A stretch of 8,718 bases of DNA. Origin: an uncultured Lachnospiraceae bacterium. Lineage in GTDB: Bacteria; Bacillota; Clostridia; Lachnospirales; Lachnospiraceae. Below, in pieces: positions 1 to 6,615 of this stretch (position 1 is the stretch's first letter; each line of letters begins with the position of its first letter). Under the pieces are notes generated by a model that searched no databases, was not told where the DNA came from, and was given only the letters and a program-made list of their open reading frames with translations. The position numbers were made by a program, and so were the translations under genes. Location: assembly GCA_947174725.1 (NCBI GenBank), contig CAMWKA010000056.1:1-8718 (forward strand). Direction: 5' to 3'.

Positions 1-10
1 TAATGATACT

Positions 11-19
11 TGTTATAAT
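11..19 (+). promoter_or_regulatory. Extended -10 promoter element upstream of the aminotransferase gene
   Basis: The bases TGTTATAAT contain a perfect TATAAT hexamer (14-19) preceded by TG and one base, the extended -10 form used by sigma-A/sigma-70 RNA polymerase. The matching -35 box would lie before base 1, so it cannot be checked. Transcription would begin around base 26, leaving a leader of about 35 nt with a GAGGAG ribosome binding site at 49-54, 7 nt before the ATG at 62. It is plausible as the promoter for the whole operon, but upstream genes are out of view and could read through. Confidence 0.45.
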
Positions 20-61
20 AAATGTGATTTATGGACATAGGTTCAAATGAGGAGATGAAAT

Positions 62-1195
62 ATGGATGTGAAAGTAGAAAGAAAGGTCTTATTAAATCCT
101 GGTCCGGCAACGACGACAGATACTGTAAAGATGGCGCAGATCGTACCAGATATCTGTCCACGAGAAAAAGAGTTTGTGGGAATCATGCGGGAGATCGAAG
201 AGGGATTGTTAAAGGTCGTCCACGCTGATCCGAAGGAATATGCAGCAGTCCTGTTCTGCGGTTCCGGAACGATCAATATGGATATCTGTCTGAACTCGCT
301 TCTGCCAGAAGGAAAGAAAATCCTTGTAATCAATAATGGCGCCTACAGCAGCCGTGGAGTAGAAATCTGTAACTATTATGGTCTGGAGTATATCGACCTG
401 AAGCTGCCGATTGATCAGCAGCCTGATCTCATGGAGGTTGAAAGAGTCCTGCAGGAGAACCCGGATATTGCGCTGGTATATACCACGCACCATGAGACAG
501 GGACAGGCTTATTAAATCCAATCCGGGAGATCGGCGCTTTAGTACATCGGTATAACGCGAGATTTGTTGTGGATACGACTTCTACTTATGCGATGCGTCC
601 GATCAATGTTCACGAGGATAATGTTGATTTCTGTATGGCATCGGCGCAAAAGGGTATCATGGCGATGACAGGATTATCTTTTATTATTGGCAGACGGGAT
701 GCGATAGAAGCTTCGGCGGAGTATCCGAAGCGTTCTTATTATTGTAACTTATACCTGCAGTATCAGTATTTTATGCAACATGGAGAGATGCATTTTACGC
801 CTCCGGTACAGGTGATTTACGCCACAAGGCAGGCTCTGAAGGAATATTTTGTGGAAGGCGAACAGGCAAAATGGGAACGTCATCGGAAGGTTTTTGCAGC
901 CATCCGCAGAAATCTTACGGAACTTGGATTTCATATCTTTATTCCGGAAGAAATCCAGTCTGAGTTGGTGGCAGCAGCGCTTTATCCTGACGATCCGAAC
1001 TGGGACTTTGGAAAAGTGCATGATTACTGTTATGAAAGAAGTTTCACGATCTATCCCGGTAAGGTAGAGAAGAAGGGGATGTTCCGTCTATGCGCTTTGG
1101 GCGCGATTACAGAGCAGGATATTGAAGATTTCTTTGCGGTATTCAGGGAAGCCCTGGCAAAGTATAATGTAGCTGTACCTGTGATGTACCAATAA
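62..1195 (+). CDS. phnW: PLP-dependent 2-aminoethylphosphonate aminotransferase (PhnW/AepZ type)
   Basis: This 377-residue protein is a class V (fold type I) aminotransferase with the usual length of the PhnW/AepZ group. The N-terminal LNPGPATT segment (11-18) is typical of the group. The PLP-binding aspartate is D171 in VVDTTST, the Schiff-base lysine is K197 in SAQKGI, and R342 in the FRLCALG motif sits where the family places its substrate-binding arginine. In this setting the enzyme most likely runs in the biosynthetic direction, making 2-aminoethylphosphonate (AEP) from phosphonoacetaldehyde with an amino donor. The phosphonopyruvate mutase and decarboxylase genes are in the same operon and no phosphonate-degrading gene is visible. 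In biosynthetic clusters this enzyme is also called AepZ. The start has a GAGGAG ribosome binding site 7 nt upstream. The amino donor cannot be read from sequence; another small-substrate aminotransferase role is possible but less likely given the neighbours. Confidence 0.88.
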   Translation: MDVKVERKVLLNPGPATTTDTVKMAQIVPDICPREKEFVGIMREIEEGLLKVVHADPKEYAAVLFCGSGTINMDICLNSLLPEGKKILVINNGAYSSRGVEICNYYGLEYIDLKLPIDQQPDLMEVERVLQENPDIALVYTTHHETGTGLLNPIREIGALVHRYNARFVVDTTSTYAMRPINVHEDNVDFCMASAQKGIMAMTGLSFIIGRRDAIEASAEYPKRSYYCNLYLQYQYFMQHGEMHFTPPVQVIYATRQALKEYFVEGEQAKWERHRKVFAAIRRNLTELGFHIFIPEEIQSELVAAALYPDDPNWDFGKVHDYCYERSFTIYPGKVEKKGMFRLCALGAITEQDIEDFFAVFREALAKYNVAVPVMYQ

Positions 1196-1255
1196 AATGG
1201 AAAGATGTTTTGTGAAAGTTTGCACTGTGTAAATATGGTTAAGGAGAATTAAGAA

Positions 1256-2551
1256 ATGAAGAAGATTTATACCTGTTTTTGTACAGATGTGATCCATGAG
1301 GGGCATCTGAATATCTTAAAAAGAGCGAAGGAATACGGCGAAGTGATCGTTGGTGTGCTGGCGGACGAAGCAATGGTAAGATACAACCGGTTTCCGACAA
1401 TCTCTTTGGAGGAACGGATAGAAATCGTGAAAAATACCGGTCTGGCGGATCGTGTGATTGTGCAGAATACCATCATGTATGATGAGGTGATTGCAACAGA
1501 AAAACCGGATTATGTGATTCATGGGGACAACTGGAAAGAGGGACCGGAGAATGCGATTCGTCAGAATGTACTGAAGAACCTCTCAGAGTATGGCGGAGAG
1601 CTGATTGAGGCACCCTATACTTATAACAGGGAAGTCAAAAAGATAGATGACCGTATCAAAGAAAAACTTGCGATGCCGGAGTTTAGAAGGAGAAGACTGA
1701 AGCAGCTGATTGCAATGCGTCCAATCGTAAAAACGCTGGAAGTACATTCCGGATTGACGGGACTGATTGCAGAGAAGACGGTGGTAGAGCATCACGGTGA
1801 ACTGGATCAGTTTGATGCGATGTGGATATCCAGCTTGTGCGATTCTACAGCAAAGGGCAAACCGGACATAGAGCTGGTTGATATGTCTTCCCGGATCAGA
1901 ACCATTGATGACGTTATGGATGTAACGACCAAGCCGATCATTCTGGATGGCGATACCGGAGGGTTGATCGAGCATTTTGTCTATAATGTCCGCACACTGG
2001 AGAGGATGGGGGTTTCCGCCGTAATCATAGAAGACAAGACAGGACTAAAGAAAAATTCCTTATTTGGCACGGAAGTAGAACAGACACAGGACAGTATTGA
2101 GAACTTCTGCGCCAAAATCAGCGCTGGTAAGGAAGCCCTGCGGACAGATGATTTTATGATCATTGCGAGGATAGAAAGCCTGATTTTAGAGCGGGGTATG
2201 GAGGATGCTCTGACCCGGGCAAAGGCTTATGTGGAAGCCGGAGCAGATGGGATTATGATCCATTCCAGAAAGAAAACGCCTGATGAGATCGTGGAATTCT
2301 GTCGTCTGTTCCGCGAGACGGATCAGGGGACACAGATCGTAGTTGTACCGACTTCTTTTTCCTCCATAACGGAAGAAGAGCTTACCAAGGCAGGGGTAAA
2401 TATCGTCATTTATGCCAATCAGCTGACAAGAAGTGCTTTTCCGGCGATGCAGAAAACGGCGGAAACGATTCTGAAGAACCACCGCTCTTTGGAAGCAGAT
2501 GAAGCCCTGATGTCGTTTAAGGATATCATCCGATTGATTGATGAGTTATAA
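1256..2551 (+). CDS. aepX: Phosphoenolpyruvate mutase with N-terminal nucleotidylyltransferase domain
   Basis: This is a two-domain protein of 431 residues. Residues 1 to about 130 form a cytidylyltransferase-like Rossmann domain with the HxGH nucleotide-binding motif (HEGH, 14-17) and a GDNWKEG segment (90-96). Residues from about 155 onward are PEP mutase of the isocitrate lyase/PEP mutase superfamily. The diagnostic mutase loop EDKTGLKKNS is at 259-268; K265, N267 and S268 align with the catalytic loop Lys, Asn and Ser of characterised mutases. The metal-site aspartates D231 and D233 (LDGDTGG) and R305/E307 (ARIES) are also present. The mutase rearranges PEP to phosphonopyruvate, forming the C-P bond that commits carbon to phosphonates. 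Fusion to this domain is a known architecture, but here the GISST-type second nucleotide motif expected near residue 122 is not visible (the stretch reads PYTYNREVKKID). The function of the N-terminal domain is therefore uncertain. The ribosome binding site is AAGGAG at 1241-1246, 60 nt after the aminotransferase stop. Confidence 0.93.
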   Translation: MKKIYTCFCTDVIHEGHLNILKRAKEYGEVIVGVLADEAMVRYNRFPTISLEERIEIVKNTGLADRVIVQNTIMYDEVIATEKPDYVIHGDNWKEGPENAIRQNVLKNLSEYGGELIEAPYTYNREVKKIDDRIKEKLAMPEFRRRRLKQLIAMRPIVKTLEVHSGLTGLIAEKTVVEHHGELDQFDAMWISSLCDSTAKGKPDIELVDMSSRIRTIDDVMDVTTKPIILDGDTGGLIEHFVYNVRTLERMGVSAVIIEDKTGLKKNSLFGTEVEQTQDSIENFCAKISAGKEALRTDDFMIIARIESLILERGMEDALTRAKAYVEAGADGIMIHSRKKTPDEIVEFCRLFRETDQGTQIVVVPTSFSSITEEELTKAGVNIVIYANQLTRSAFPAMQKTAETILKNHRSLEADEALMSFKDIIRLIDEL

Positions 2552-2592
2552 GTTATTAGTTATTAGTAATAAGTTATCTGTTATAAGTTGTA
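2544..2592 (+). repeat. Tandem array of a 7-bp unit, consensus AGTTATW
   Basis: Seven consecutive heptamers can be read in register from 2544: AGTTATA, AGTTATT, AGTTATT, AGTAATA, AGTTATC, TGTTATA and AGTTGTA. Two more degenerate units may continue to 2606 (TGTAATC, AGTTTCA). The array begins within the last two codons of the PEP mutase gene, so the TAA stop is part of the first and second units. Because the period is not a multiple of three and the unit is rich in TAA/TAG words, the array places stop codons in several frames. The fifth to seventh units include TGTTATAAG, which resembles an extended -10 element, but no good -35 box accompanies it. Heptameric short tandem repeats occur in several bacterial lineages; their function here is unknown. 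Confidence 0.8.
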
Positions 2593-2630
2593 TGTAATCA
2601 GTTTCAGGATTTGTGAAAACATAAATAGGA

Positions 2631-2729
2631 GGTTTGCATAACTCGAAGTTTGCGTATCCATGTTCCAAAAATGATTTTATTTATGATGTTTTTGGAACAT
2701 GGATACGCAAGCAAAGAGTTATGTAAGCC
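2631..2729 (+). repeat. Long imperfect inverted repeat able to form a 99-nt stem-loop
   Basis: The two inner arms, 2650-2671 and 2689-2710, are perfect 22-bp reverse complements separated by a 17-nt AT-rich loop (2672-2688). Outside them is a 5x5-nt unpaired stretch (2645-2649 against 2711-2715), then an 8-bp perfect pairing CATAACTC (2637-2644) with GAGTTATG (2716-2723). As RNA the outer stem extends to 2631/2729 through four Watson-Crick pairs and two G-U pairs. A strong AGGAGG (2627-2632) overlaps the left base, and no convincing start codon follows at a normal distance. There is no run of T after the right arm, so it is not a classical terminator. It lies in the 233-bp gap between aepX and the pntC-like gene. 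It could be a non-autonomous mobile element, a repeat-family palindrome, or an RNA processing or stability element; the sequence alone cannot choose between these. Confidence 0.9.
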
Positions 2730-2784
2730 GTTCTAGATTGTTGTAATTGCCTAAATTATAAATGATAAAAAGAGGAACAAGAAA

Positions 2785-3486
2785 ATGAAAGAATATGCAA
2801 TCCTCATGGCCGCCGGCATGGGCACCAGAATGCGTCCGCTGACGGATACGATGCCAAAACCTTTGATACCGGTTCACGGAAAACCGATGATCGAGACAGT
2901 GATTGAGGGACTGTTGACCAGACCGGTAGATGAGATCTATATTGTAACAGGTTATCTGGGAGAACAGTTTCAGCAGATGGAAACAAAATATCCGCAGGTA
3001 CATCTGATTAGGAATGAAGAATATGATATAAAAAACAATATCTCATCCATTTACGCAGCACGGGAGATATTGCCGTTAGGTAACTGCTTTATCTGCGAGT
3101 CGGACCTGTATGTGGCTGCTCCTGAGATCTTTCAAAAGGAGCTGCATCACTCCTGTTATTATGGAAGGATGCAGGTAGGATATTCGGACGACTGGACATT
3201 TGGGATCAAGGATGGACGGATCAGCCGCGTAGGAAAAGGCGGGACGGATGCGTACAATATGGTAGGCGTTGCATGGTTTTGTCAGAAAGATGCTGCAGAG
3301 TTAAAAAATCTGATTGAACAGGCTTATACATGGAATGACAGTGGCGAGCTATTTTGGGATGATGTGGTAGACAGAAATCTGGATAAACTGGATCTGGTGG
3401 TGGAGCCGGTTGATGAGGGACAGATCATAGAAATTGATACTGTAGAAGAACTAAATAATATCAATAAAAAAGAATCGACGATATAA
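2785..3486 (+). CDS. pntC: LicC/PntC-like CTP:phosphonate cytidylyltransferase
   Basis: This 233-residue single-domain enzyme belongs to the NTP-transferase (GT-A-like) nucleotidyltransferases. The nucleotide-binding signature MAAGMGTRMRPLT (8-20) is followed by PKPL (24-27). A likely metal-binding aspartate is D107 in CESDLY, and a second is D218 in the C-terminal EIDTVEEL segment. The body (NNISSIY at 84-90, the SDDWTFGI segment at 134-141) resembles the LicC phosphocholine cytidylyltransferase group. In phosphonate clusters this group includes PntC, which couples AEP to CMP. Here it would convert AEP and CTP to CMP-AEP, the donor for decorating a glycan or lipid. That substrate is inferred from the AEP genes on both sides; phosphocholine or phosphoethanolamine is the main alternative. 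An AGAGGAA ribosome binding site ends 7 nt before the ATG. The gene follows the only large gap in the operon and is 18 nt from the decarboxylase gene. Confidence 0.82.
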   Translation: MKEYAILMAAGMGTRMRPLTDTMPKPLIPVHGKPMIETVIEGLLTRPVDEIYIVTGYLGEQFQQMETKYPQVHLIRNEEYDIKNNISSIYAAREILPLGNCFICESDLYVAAPEIFQKELHHSCYYGRMQVGYSDDWTFGIKDGRISRVGKGGTDAYNMVGVAWFCQKDAAELKNLIEQAYTWNDSGELFWDDVVDRNLDKLDLVVEPVDEGQIIEIDTVEELNNINKKESTI

Positions 3487-3504
3487 GACAGAGGAGCTTT
3501 AAGG

Positions 3505-4626
3505 ATGAATGCACAGAGTTTATTGAAAGAGATAGAAAATATGGGGATCGAGGTGATCACCGGAGTGCCGGACTCTACCTTAAAGCAGTTCTGCGACGGG
3601 CTGCAGTCCTATCAGGGTCAGTTGAAACATTATGTTCCAGTAAATGAAGGCGCTGCAATCGGTATTGCAGTGGGGACGTATCTGTCGTCCGGTCATCCGG
3701 CATGTGTCTATATGCAGAATTCCGGTCTAGGCAATATCGTCAATCCAATCACATCCCTTGCCAATCAGGAAGTGTATGGTATCCCGATGCTTTTGATCGT
3801 CGGATGGCGCGGAGAGCCCGGAGTGAAGGACGAGCCGCAGCATGTCTATCAGGGAAAGATCACGAAAGAGTTATTAGATGTGCTTTCCATACCTTACGCA
3901 GTTCTGGATGCGGATACTACGATGGAGGAAATGGAGACTATATTAATACAGGCTAAAGACGCCATGGCAGAGAGGAAACAATTTGCTCTGGTTGTGAAAA
4001 AGGGAACCTTTGAAAAGGCAGATAAATTTGTCTGGGAGAATGGATATCCGATGAACCGGGAATGGGCGCTGGGTGAACTTCTTAAGATGATTCCCCAGGA
4101 GGCATGTATTGTATCCACCACCGGTAAGATCTCCAGAGAACTTTATGAACAGAGTGATAAGCTATATGGTAATCATGACCGGATCTTCATGACAGTGGGC
4201 GGTATGGGACATGCATCCATGATTGCGTTTGGCATAGCGCAGGATCAGCGAGATCGAAAGGTGGTCTGTATTGATGGGGACGGCGCGGCGTTGATGCATA
4301 TGGGAGGTATGGCGTTTTTGGCAGCCAATGCACCGGAGAATTATATTCATATTATCATTAATAATCAGGCTCATGAGTCAGTTGGTGCGATGCCCACCGG
4401 CGCACAAGCAGTCAGCTTTGTAAAAGTGGCACAGGCAGCAGGATATCGAAAGGCGCTTTCTATCACTAAGCAGGAAGACATGGCGCAGATAAGAGACCTG
4501 CTGAATGAAAAAGGACCTGTACTCTGTGAAATCATGGTGGGACTTGATTCCAGAGCCGATCTGGGGAGACCAAAGGAGACGGCGGCGGAGAATCGAGAGG
4601 CCTTTATGTCTTATCTTCATAGATAA
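3505..4626 (+). CDS. aepY: Phosphonopyruvate decarboxylase (ThDP-dependent)
   Basis: This 373-residue protein has the two-domain layout and usual length of phosphonopyruvate decarboxylase. The pyrimidine-binding domain (about 1-170) carries the ThDP-activating glutamate E48 in VNEGAA, followed by the AIGIAVGTYLSSG and MQNSGLGN segments typical of the family. The C-terminal domain (about 185-373) has the metal/diphosphate motif GDG (258-260) closing with NNQAHES (286-292). The enzyme decarboxylates phosphonopyruvate to phosphonoacetaldehyde. This irreversible step pulls the unfavourable PEP mutase equilibrium forward, which is why the two genes nearly always occur together. The related sulfopyruvate decarboxylase is the main alternative identity, made unlikely by the PEP mutase in the same operon. 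The start at 3505 has GAGGAG at 3491-3496 with 8 nt spacing. The gene ends 16 nt before the glycosyltransferase gene, tying phosphonate synthesis to glycan assembly. Confidence 0.92.
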   Translation: MNAQSLLKEIENMGIEVITGVPDSTLKQFCDGLQSYQGQLKHYVPVNEGAAIGIAVGTYLSSGHPACVYMQNSGLGNIVNPITSLANQEVYGIPMLLIVGWRGEPGVKDEPQHVYQGKITKELLDVLSIPYAVLDADTTMEEMETILIQAKDAMAERKQFALVVKKGTFEKADKFVWENGYPMNREWALGELLKMIPQEACIVSTTGKISRELYEQSDKLYGNHDRIFMTVGGMGHASMIAFGIAQDQRDRKVVCIDGDGAALMHMGGMAFLAANAPENYIHIIINNQAHESVGAMPTGAQAVSFVKVAQAAGYRKALSITKQEDMAQIRDLLNEKGPVLCEIMVGLDSRADLGRPKETAAENREAFMSYLHR

Positions 4627-4642
4627 TGCAAAGAGGTGAAAT

Positions 4643-5677
4643 ATGCAGAATGGGAATCCGGAAAAGAGAGTAAGCATCATTGTCCCCGTATTTAATGCGG
4701 AACGATATTTAGACAAGTGTCTGTCATCCCTTGTGGAGCAGACATATGCTAATATTGAAATTATCGTGATAGATGATGGTTCGACGGATGGAAGCGGCGG
4801 AATATGCGACAGGTATGCCGCGGAGTTCTCTACAGTACATTGTTATCATAAGGATAATCAGGGAGCCGGACTGGCGCGTAATTTTGGGATGGATCGTTCC
4901 ACAGGCGATTATATCATGTATGTGGATGCGGATGACTATATTGCAAAGAGATGTGTTGCGGAAGTGGTGGACATTGCCGAGCGATATCAGACCGATTTGG
5001 TAGACTTTGGGAAAGTATATATGCTTTCTGCAAAGAATATATTTGAAGATTCGGATAAAACCATCAGACATTTCCGGTCTTCAGAGGAGATAAGTCAGAT
5101 CAGCGGTAAAATACGGAAGATGATCTGGGGAAAACTATATCAAAGGGAATTGGCACTCGGTGTCCGTTTTACCAGTCGGCAGCGTGGGGAAGATGCATGC
5201 TACATGGCGGAAATTCTGGAACACTGCAAAAGTATGGTCAAATATAATCATTGCCTTTATGCATACCGGGCATATCAGGAAAGTCTGACGCGGGGGAAAG
5301 CATCGATCAGGACGATCAAAAGAGAACTCGGACGATATCAGGCGGCATATGATCAGGCTGACAGCCTGGAACAACAGGAAGAAGCACTCAGACAGACAGT
5401 TCTGTACTGTCAAAAGACAGCTGAGGATATCGTGTATCGCGGGGAAGAGGCGGTATCGCGAAAACAACTTTTATATTTAAAGGATCAGATGAATAAAATT
5501 GGTCAATATGAAAATTCGTTTAGCGAAATCTTTAAAAAGACGGATGCATTGATCAGCAATGCCATAGAGACTTCTCAGGTCTCATGGGTTAACAGAACCT
5601 ATAAGAAACTGAGAAATCTGTACAGCAGATGTATGGGCAGGATTAAGGTGTGGATTAATTATGAATATAAAATATAA
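4643..5677 (+). CDS. Family 2 glycosyltransferase
   Basis: The N-terminal region (about 9-215 of 344 residues) is a GT-A fold family 2 glycosyltransferase. It opens with VSIIVPVFNAERYLDKCL (10-27), has the nucleotide-sugar motif DDGSTDGS (44-51), NQGAGLARN (72-80), and the metal-binding DADD (95-98). A GED motif at 182-184 lies where the family often has its catalytic acid. The C-terminal 120 residues are charged and probably helical with no membrane segment, so the enzyme is predicted to be cytoplasmic or membrane-associated. It would transfer one sugar from a nucleotide-sugar donor onto a growing lipid-linked oligosaccharide; neither donor nor acceptor can be read from sequence. A GAGGTG ribosome binding site lies 4 nt before the ATG, and the gene is closely packed between aepY and the fucosyltransferase. 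A role in attaching phosphonate is conceivable but not supported by any motif seen. Confidence 0.9.
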   Translation: MQNGNPEKRVSIIVPVFNAERYLDKCLSSLVEQTYANIEIIVIDDGSTDGSGGICDRYAAEFSTVHCYHKDNQGAGLARNFGMDRSTGDYIMYVDADDYIAKRCVAEVVDIAERYQTDLVDFGKVYMLSAKNIFEDSDKTIRHFRSSEEISQISGKIRKMIWGKLYQRELALGVRFTSRQRGEDACYMAEILEHCKSMVKYNHCLYAYRAYQESLTRGKASIRTIKRELGRYQAAYDQADSLEQQEEALRQTVLYCQKTAEDIVYRGEEAVSRKQLLYLKDQMNKIGQYENSFSEIFKKTDALISNAIETSQVSWVNRTYKKLRNLYSRCMGRIKVWINYEYKI

Positions 5678-5678
5678 T

Positions 5679-5682
5679 AGGA
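5679..5682 (+). promoter_or_regulatory. Ribosome binding site deciding the fucosyltransferase start
   Basis: The bases AGGA sit 6 nt before the ATG at 5689, which supports that ATG over an in-frame TTG at 5683 that directly abuts the site. A second purine-rich site, AGGAGAGA (5700-5707), precedes an in-frame GTG at 5722 at a long 14-nt spacing. That GTG would start the protein just before the conserved family core, so it remains an alternative. Confidence 0.5.
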
Positions 5683-5688
5683 TTGCGG

Positions 5689-6588
5689 ATGAAATCCAAA
5701 GGAGAGAGACGGAATAAATCAGTGAATGTGATCGTGGATATTAAAGGAGGATATGGAAATCAGCTGTTTTGTTATGCGCTGGGCTATGCAGTGTCAAAGA
5801 GGCTGCAGGCGCAGCTGTGGCTGGACACCAGCATGTTGCATTATAATATCGTAAAGAACCGACAAGCGGAGATCCTGCATTTGGATATTGCCTATGATAA
5901 ACTCATAACATATCCTTATGATAGTCGGTTGTTATATAGAAAGCTGGGTATCAACAGATTCTGCAAAAGAAATGCAATAGGGTGGCATACTGACGTATAT
6001 AAGGAAAAACAGGTGATTCAATATGATCCAGACGTATTTGGGATAAAAAAGAATACGTATTTTGATGGATTTTGGCAGAATCCGGACTATTTCGATCAAT
6101 ATCGCGAAGAACTGTTGCCACTGCTGCAGCCGAAAGAAGAAAAGACAGAGAGCGTAACTGCGCTGGCAGAAGAGATGCAGGGGGAGGAAAGCGTATCCGT
6201 GCATATCCGAAGAGGTGATTATGTAGGTCTTGCATGGAATATTCCGATGTCTTATTATGATACGGCGATGATAACGATGGAAGAGCGTTTAAGCGTGATT
6301 CCGCATTATTATATTTTTTCTGATGATATGGAATTTGCCAGAAAATATTATAAGACTTCCGGGCAGCAGATAACTTTTGTCAGCTATGATTCGCCGTCTC
6401 CAGTCAGGGACGATATGTATCTGATGAGCCGGTGTCGCCACAATATCATAGCAAACAGTTCTTACAGTTGGTGGGGTGCCTATCAGAATCAAAATCCGGA
6501 AAAATATGTGATCTGCCCTAAGATTGGTATGTGGGATGAAAAGTTTTATTTGAAAGACTGGCATAAAATAGAGATAACAGAAAAATAG
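5689..6588 (+). CDS. GT11-type fucosyltransferase (alpha-1,2-fucosyltransferase family)
   Basis: This 299-residue protein has the hallmark order of glycosyltransferase family 11. A glycine-rich start KGGYGNQLFCYA lies near residues 19-30. The HIRRGDY motif at 172-178 forms the GDP-fucose binding loop. FSDD is at 210-213 and NSSYSWWGAY lies around 256-265. Family 11 members mostly add L-fucose in alpha-1,2 linkage to galactose or a related sugar, using GDP-fucose, on lipopolysaccharide or exopolysaccharide repeats. Here it would fucosylate the glycan built by the preceding GT2 enzyme. No signal peptide or membrane helix is seen, so it acts in the cytoplasm. GDP-fucose synthesis genes are not in the window. 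The length matches the family, counting from the ATG at 5689 (see the ribosome binding site entry). Acceptor, linkage and even fucose itself are inferred from the family, not shown. Confidence 0.87.
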   Translation: MKSKGERRNKSVNVIVDIKGGYGNQLFCYALGYAVSKRLQAQLWLDTSMLHYNIVKNRQAEILHLDIAYDKLITYPYDSRLLYRKLGINRFCKRNAIGWHTDVYKEKQVIQYDPDVFGIKKNTYFDGFWQNPDYFDQYREELLPLLQPKEEKTESVTALAEEMQGEESVSVHIRRGDYVGLAWNIPMSYYDTAMITMEERLSVIPHYYIFSDDMEFARKYYKTSGQQITFVSYDSPSPVRDDMYLMSRCRHNIIANSSYSWWGAYQNQNPEKYVICPKIGMWDEKFYLKDWHKIEITEK

Positions 6589-6615
6589 ATAGTAAAGATA
6601 TGTCTGGAGATACTG

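Noticed and set aside
1583..1975. Long open frame on the minus strand within aepX (130 codons)
   Set aside because: It is fully antisense to strongly conserved PEP mutase motifs and its translation shows no recognisable domain.
2650..2710. Stem-loop as an intrinsic terminator
   Set aside because: No T run follows the right arm; the T-rich part is on the loop side. The downstream genes belong to the same pathway.
2625..2723. A short open frame running through the stem-loop, with a TTG at 2634 just after AGGAGG
   Set aside because: The TTG is only 1 nt after the AGGAGG, too close for normal initiation, and no better start exists. The palindrome itself explains the sequence.
2637..2723. Inverted repeats as the ends of an invertible promoter (phase-variation switch)
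   Set aside because: Only 17 nt lie between the inner arms, too little for an invertible promoter, and no recombinase gene is seen nearby.
2738..2762. Possible promoter before the pntC-like gene (TTGTTG with TATAAA)
   Set aside because: The spacing is 13 nt, too short for a standard promoter, and the -35 match is poor in an AT-rich stretch.
4378..4716. Minus-strand open frame across the aepY/GT2 junction
   Set aside because: It overlaps the ends of two well-supported genes in antisense and has no recognisable features.
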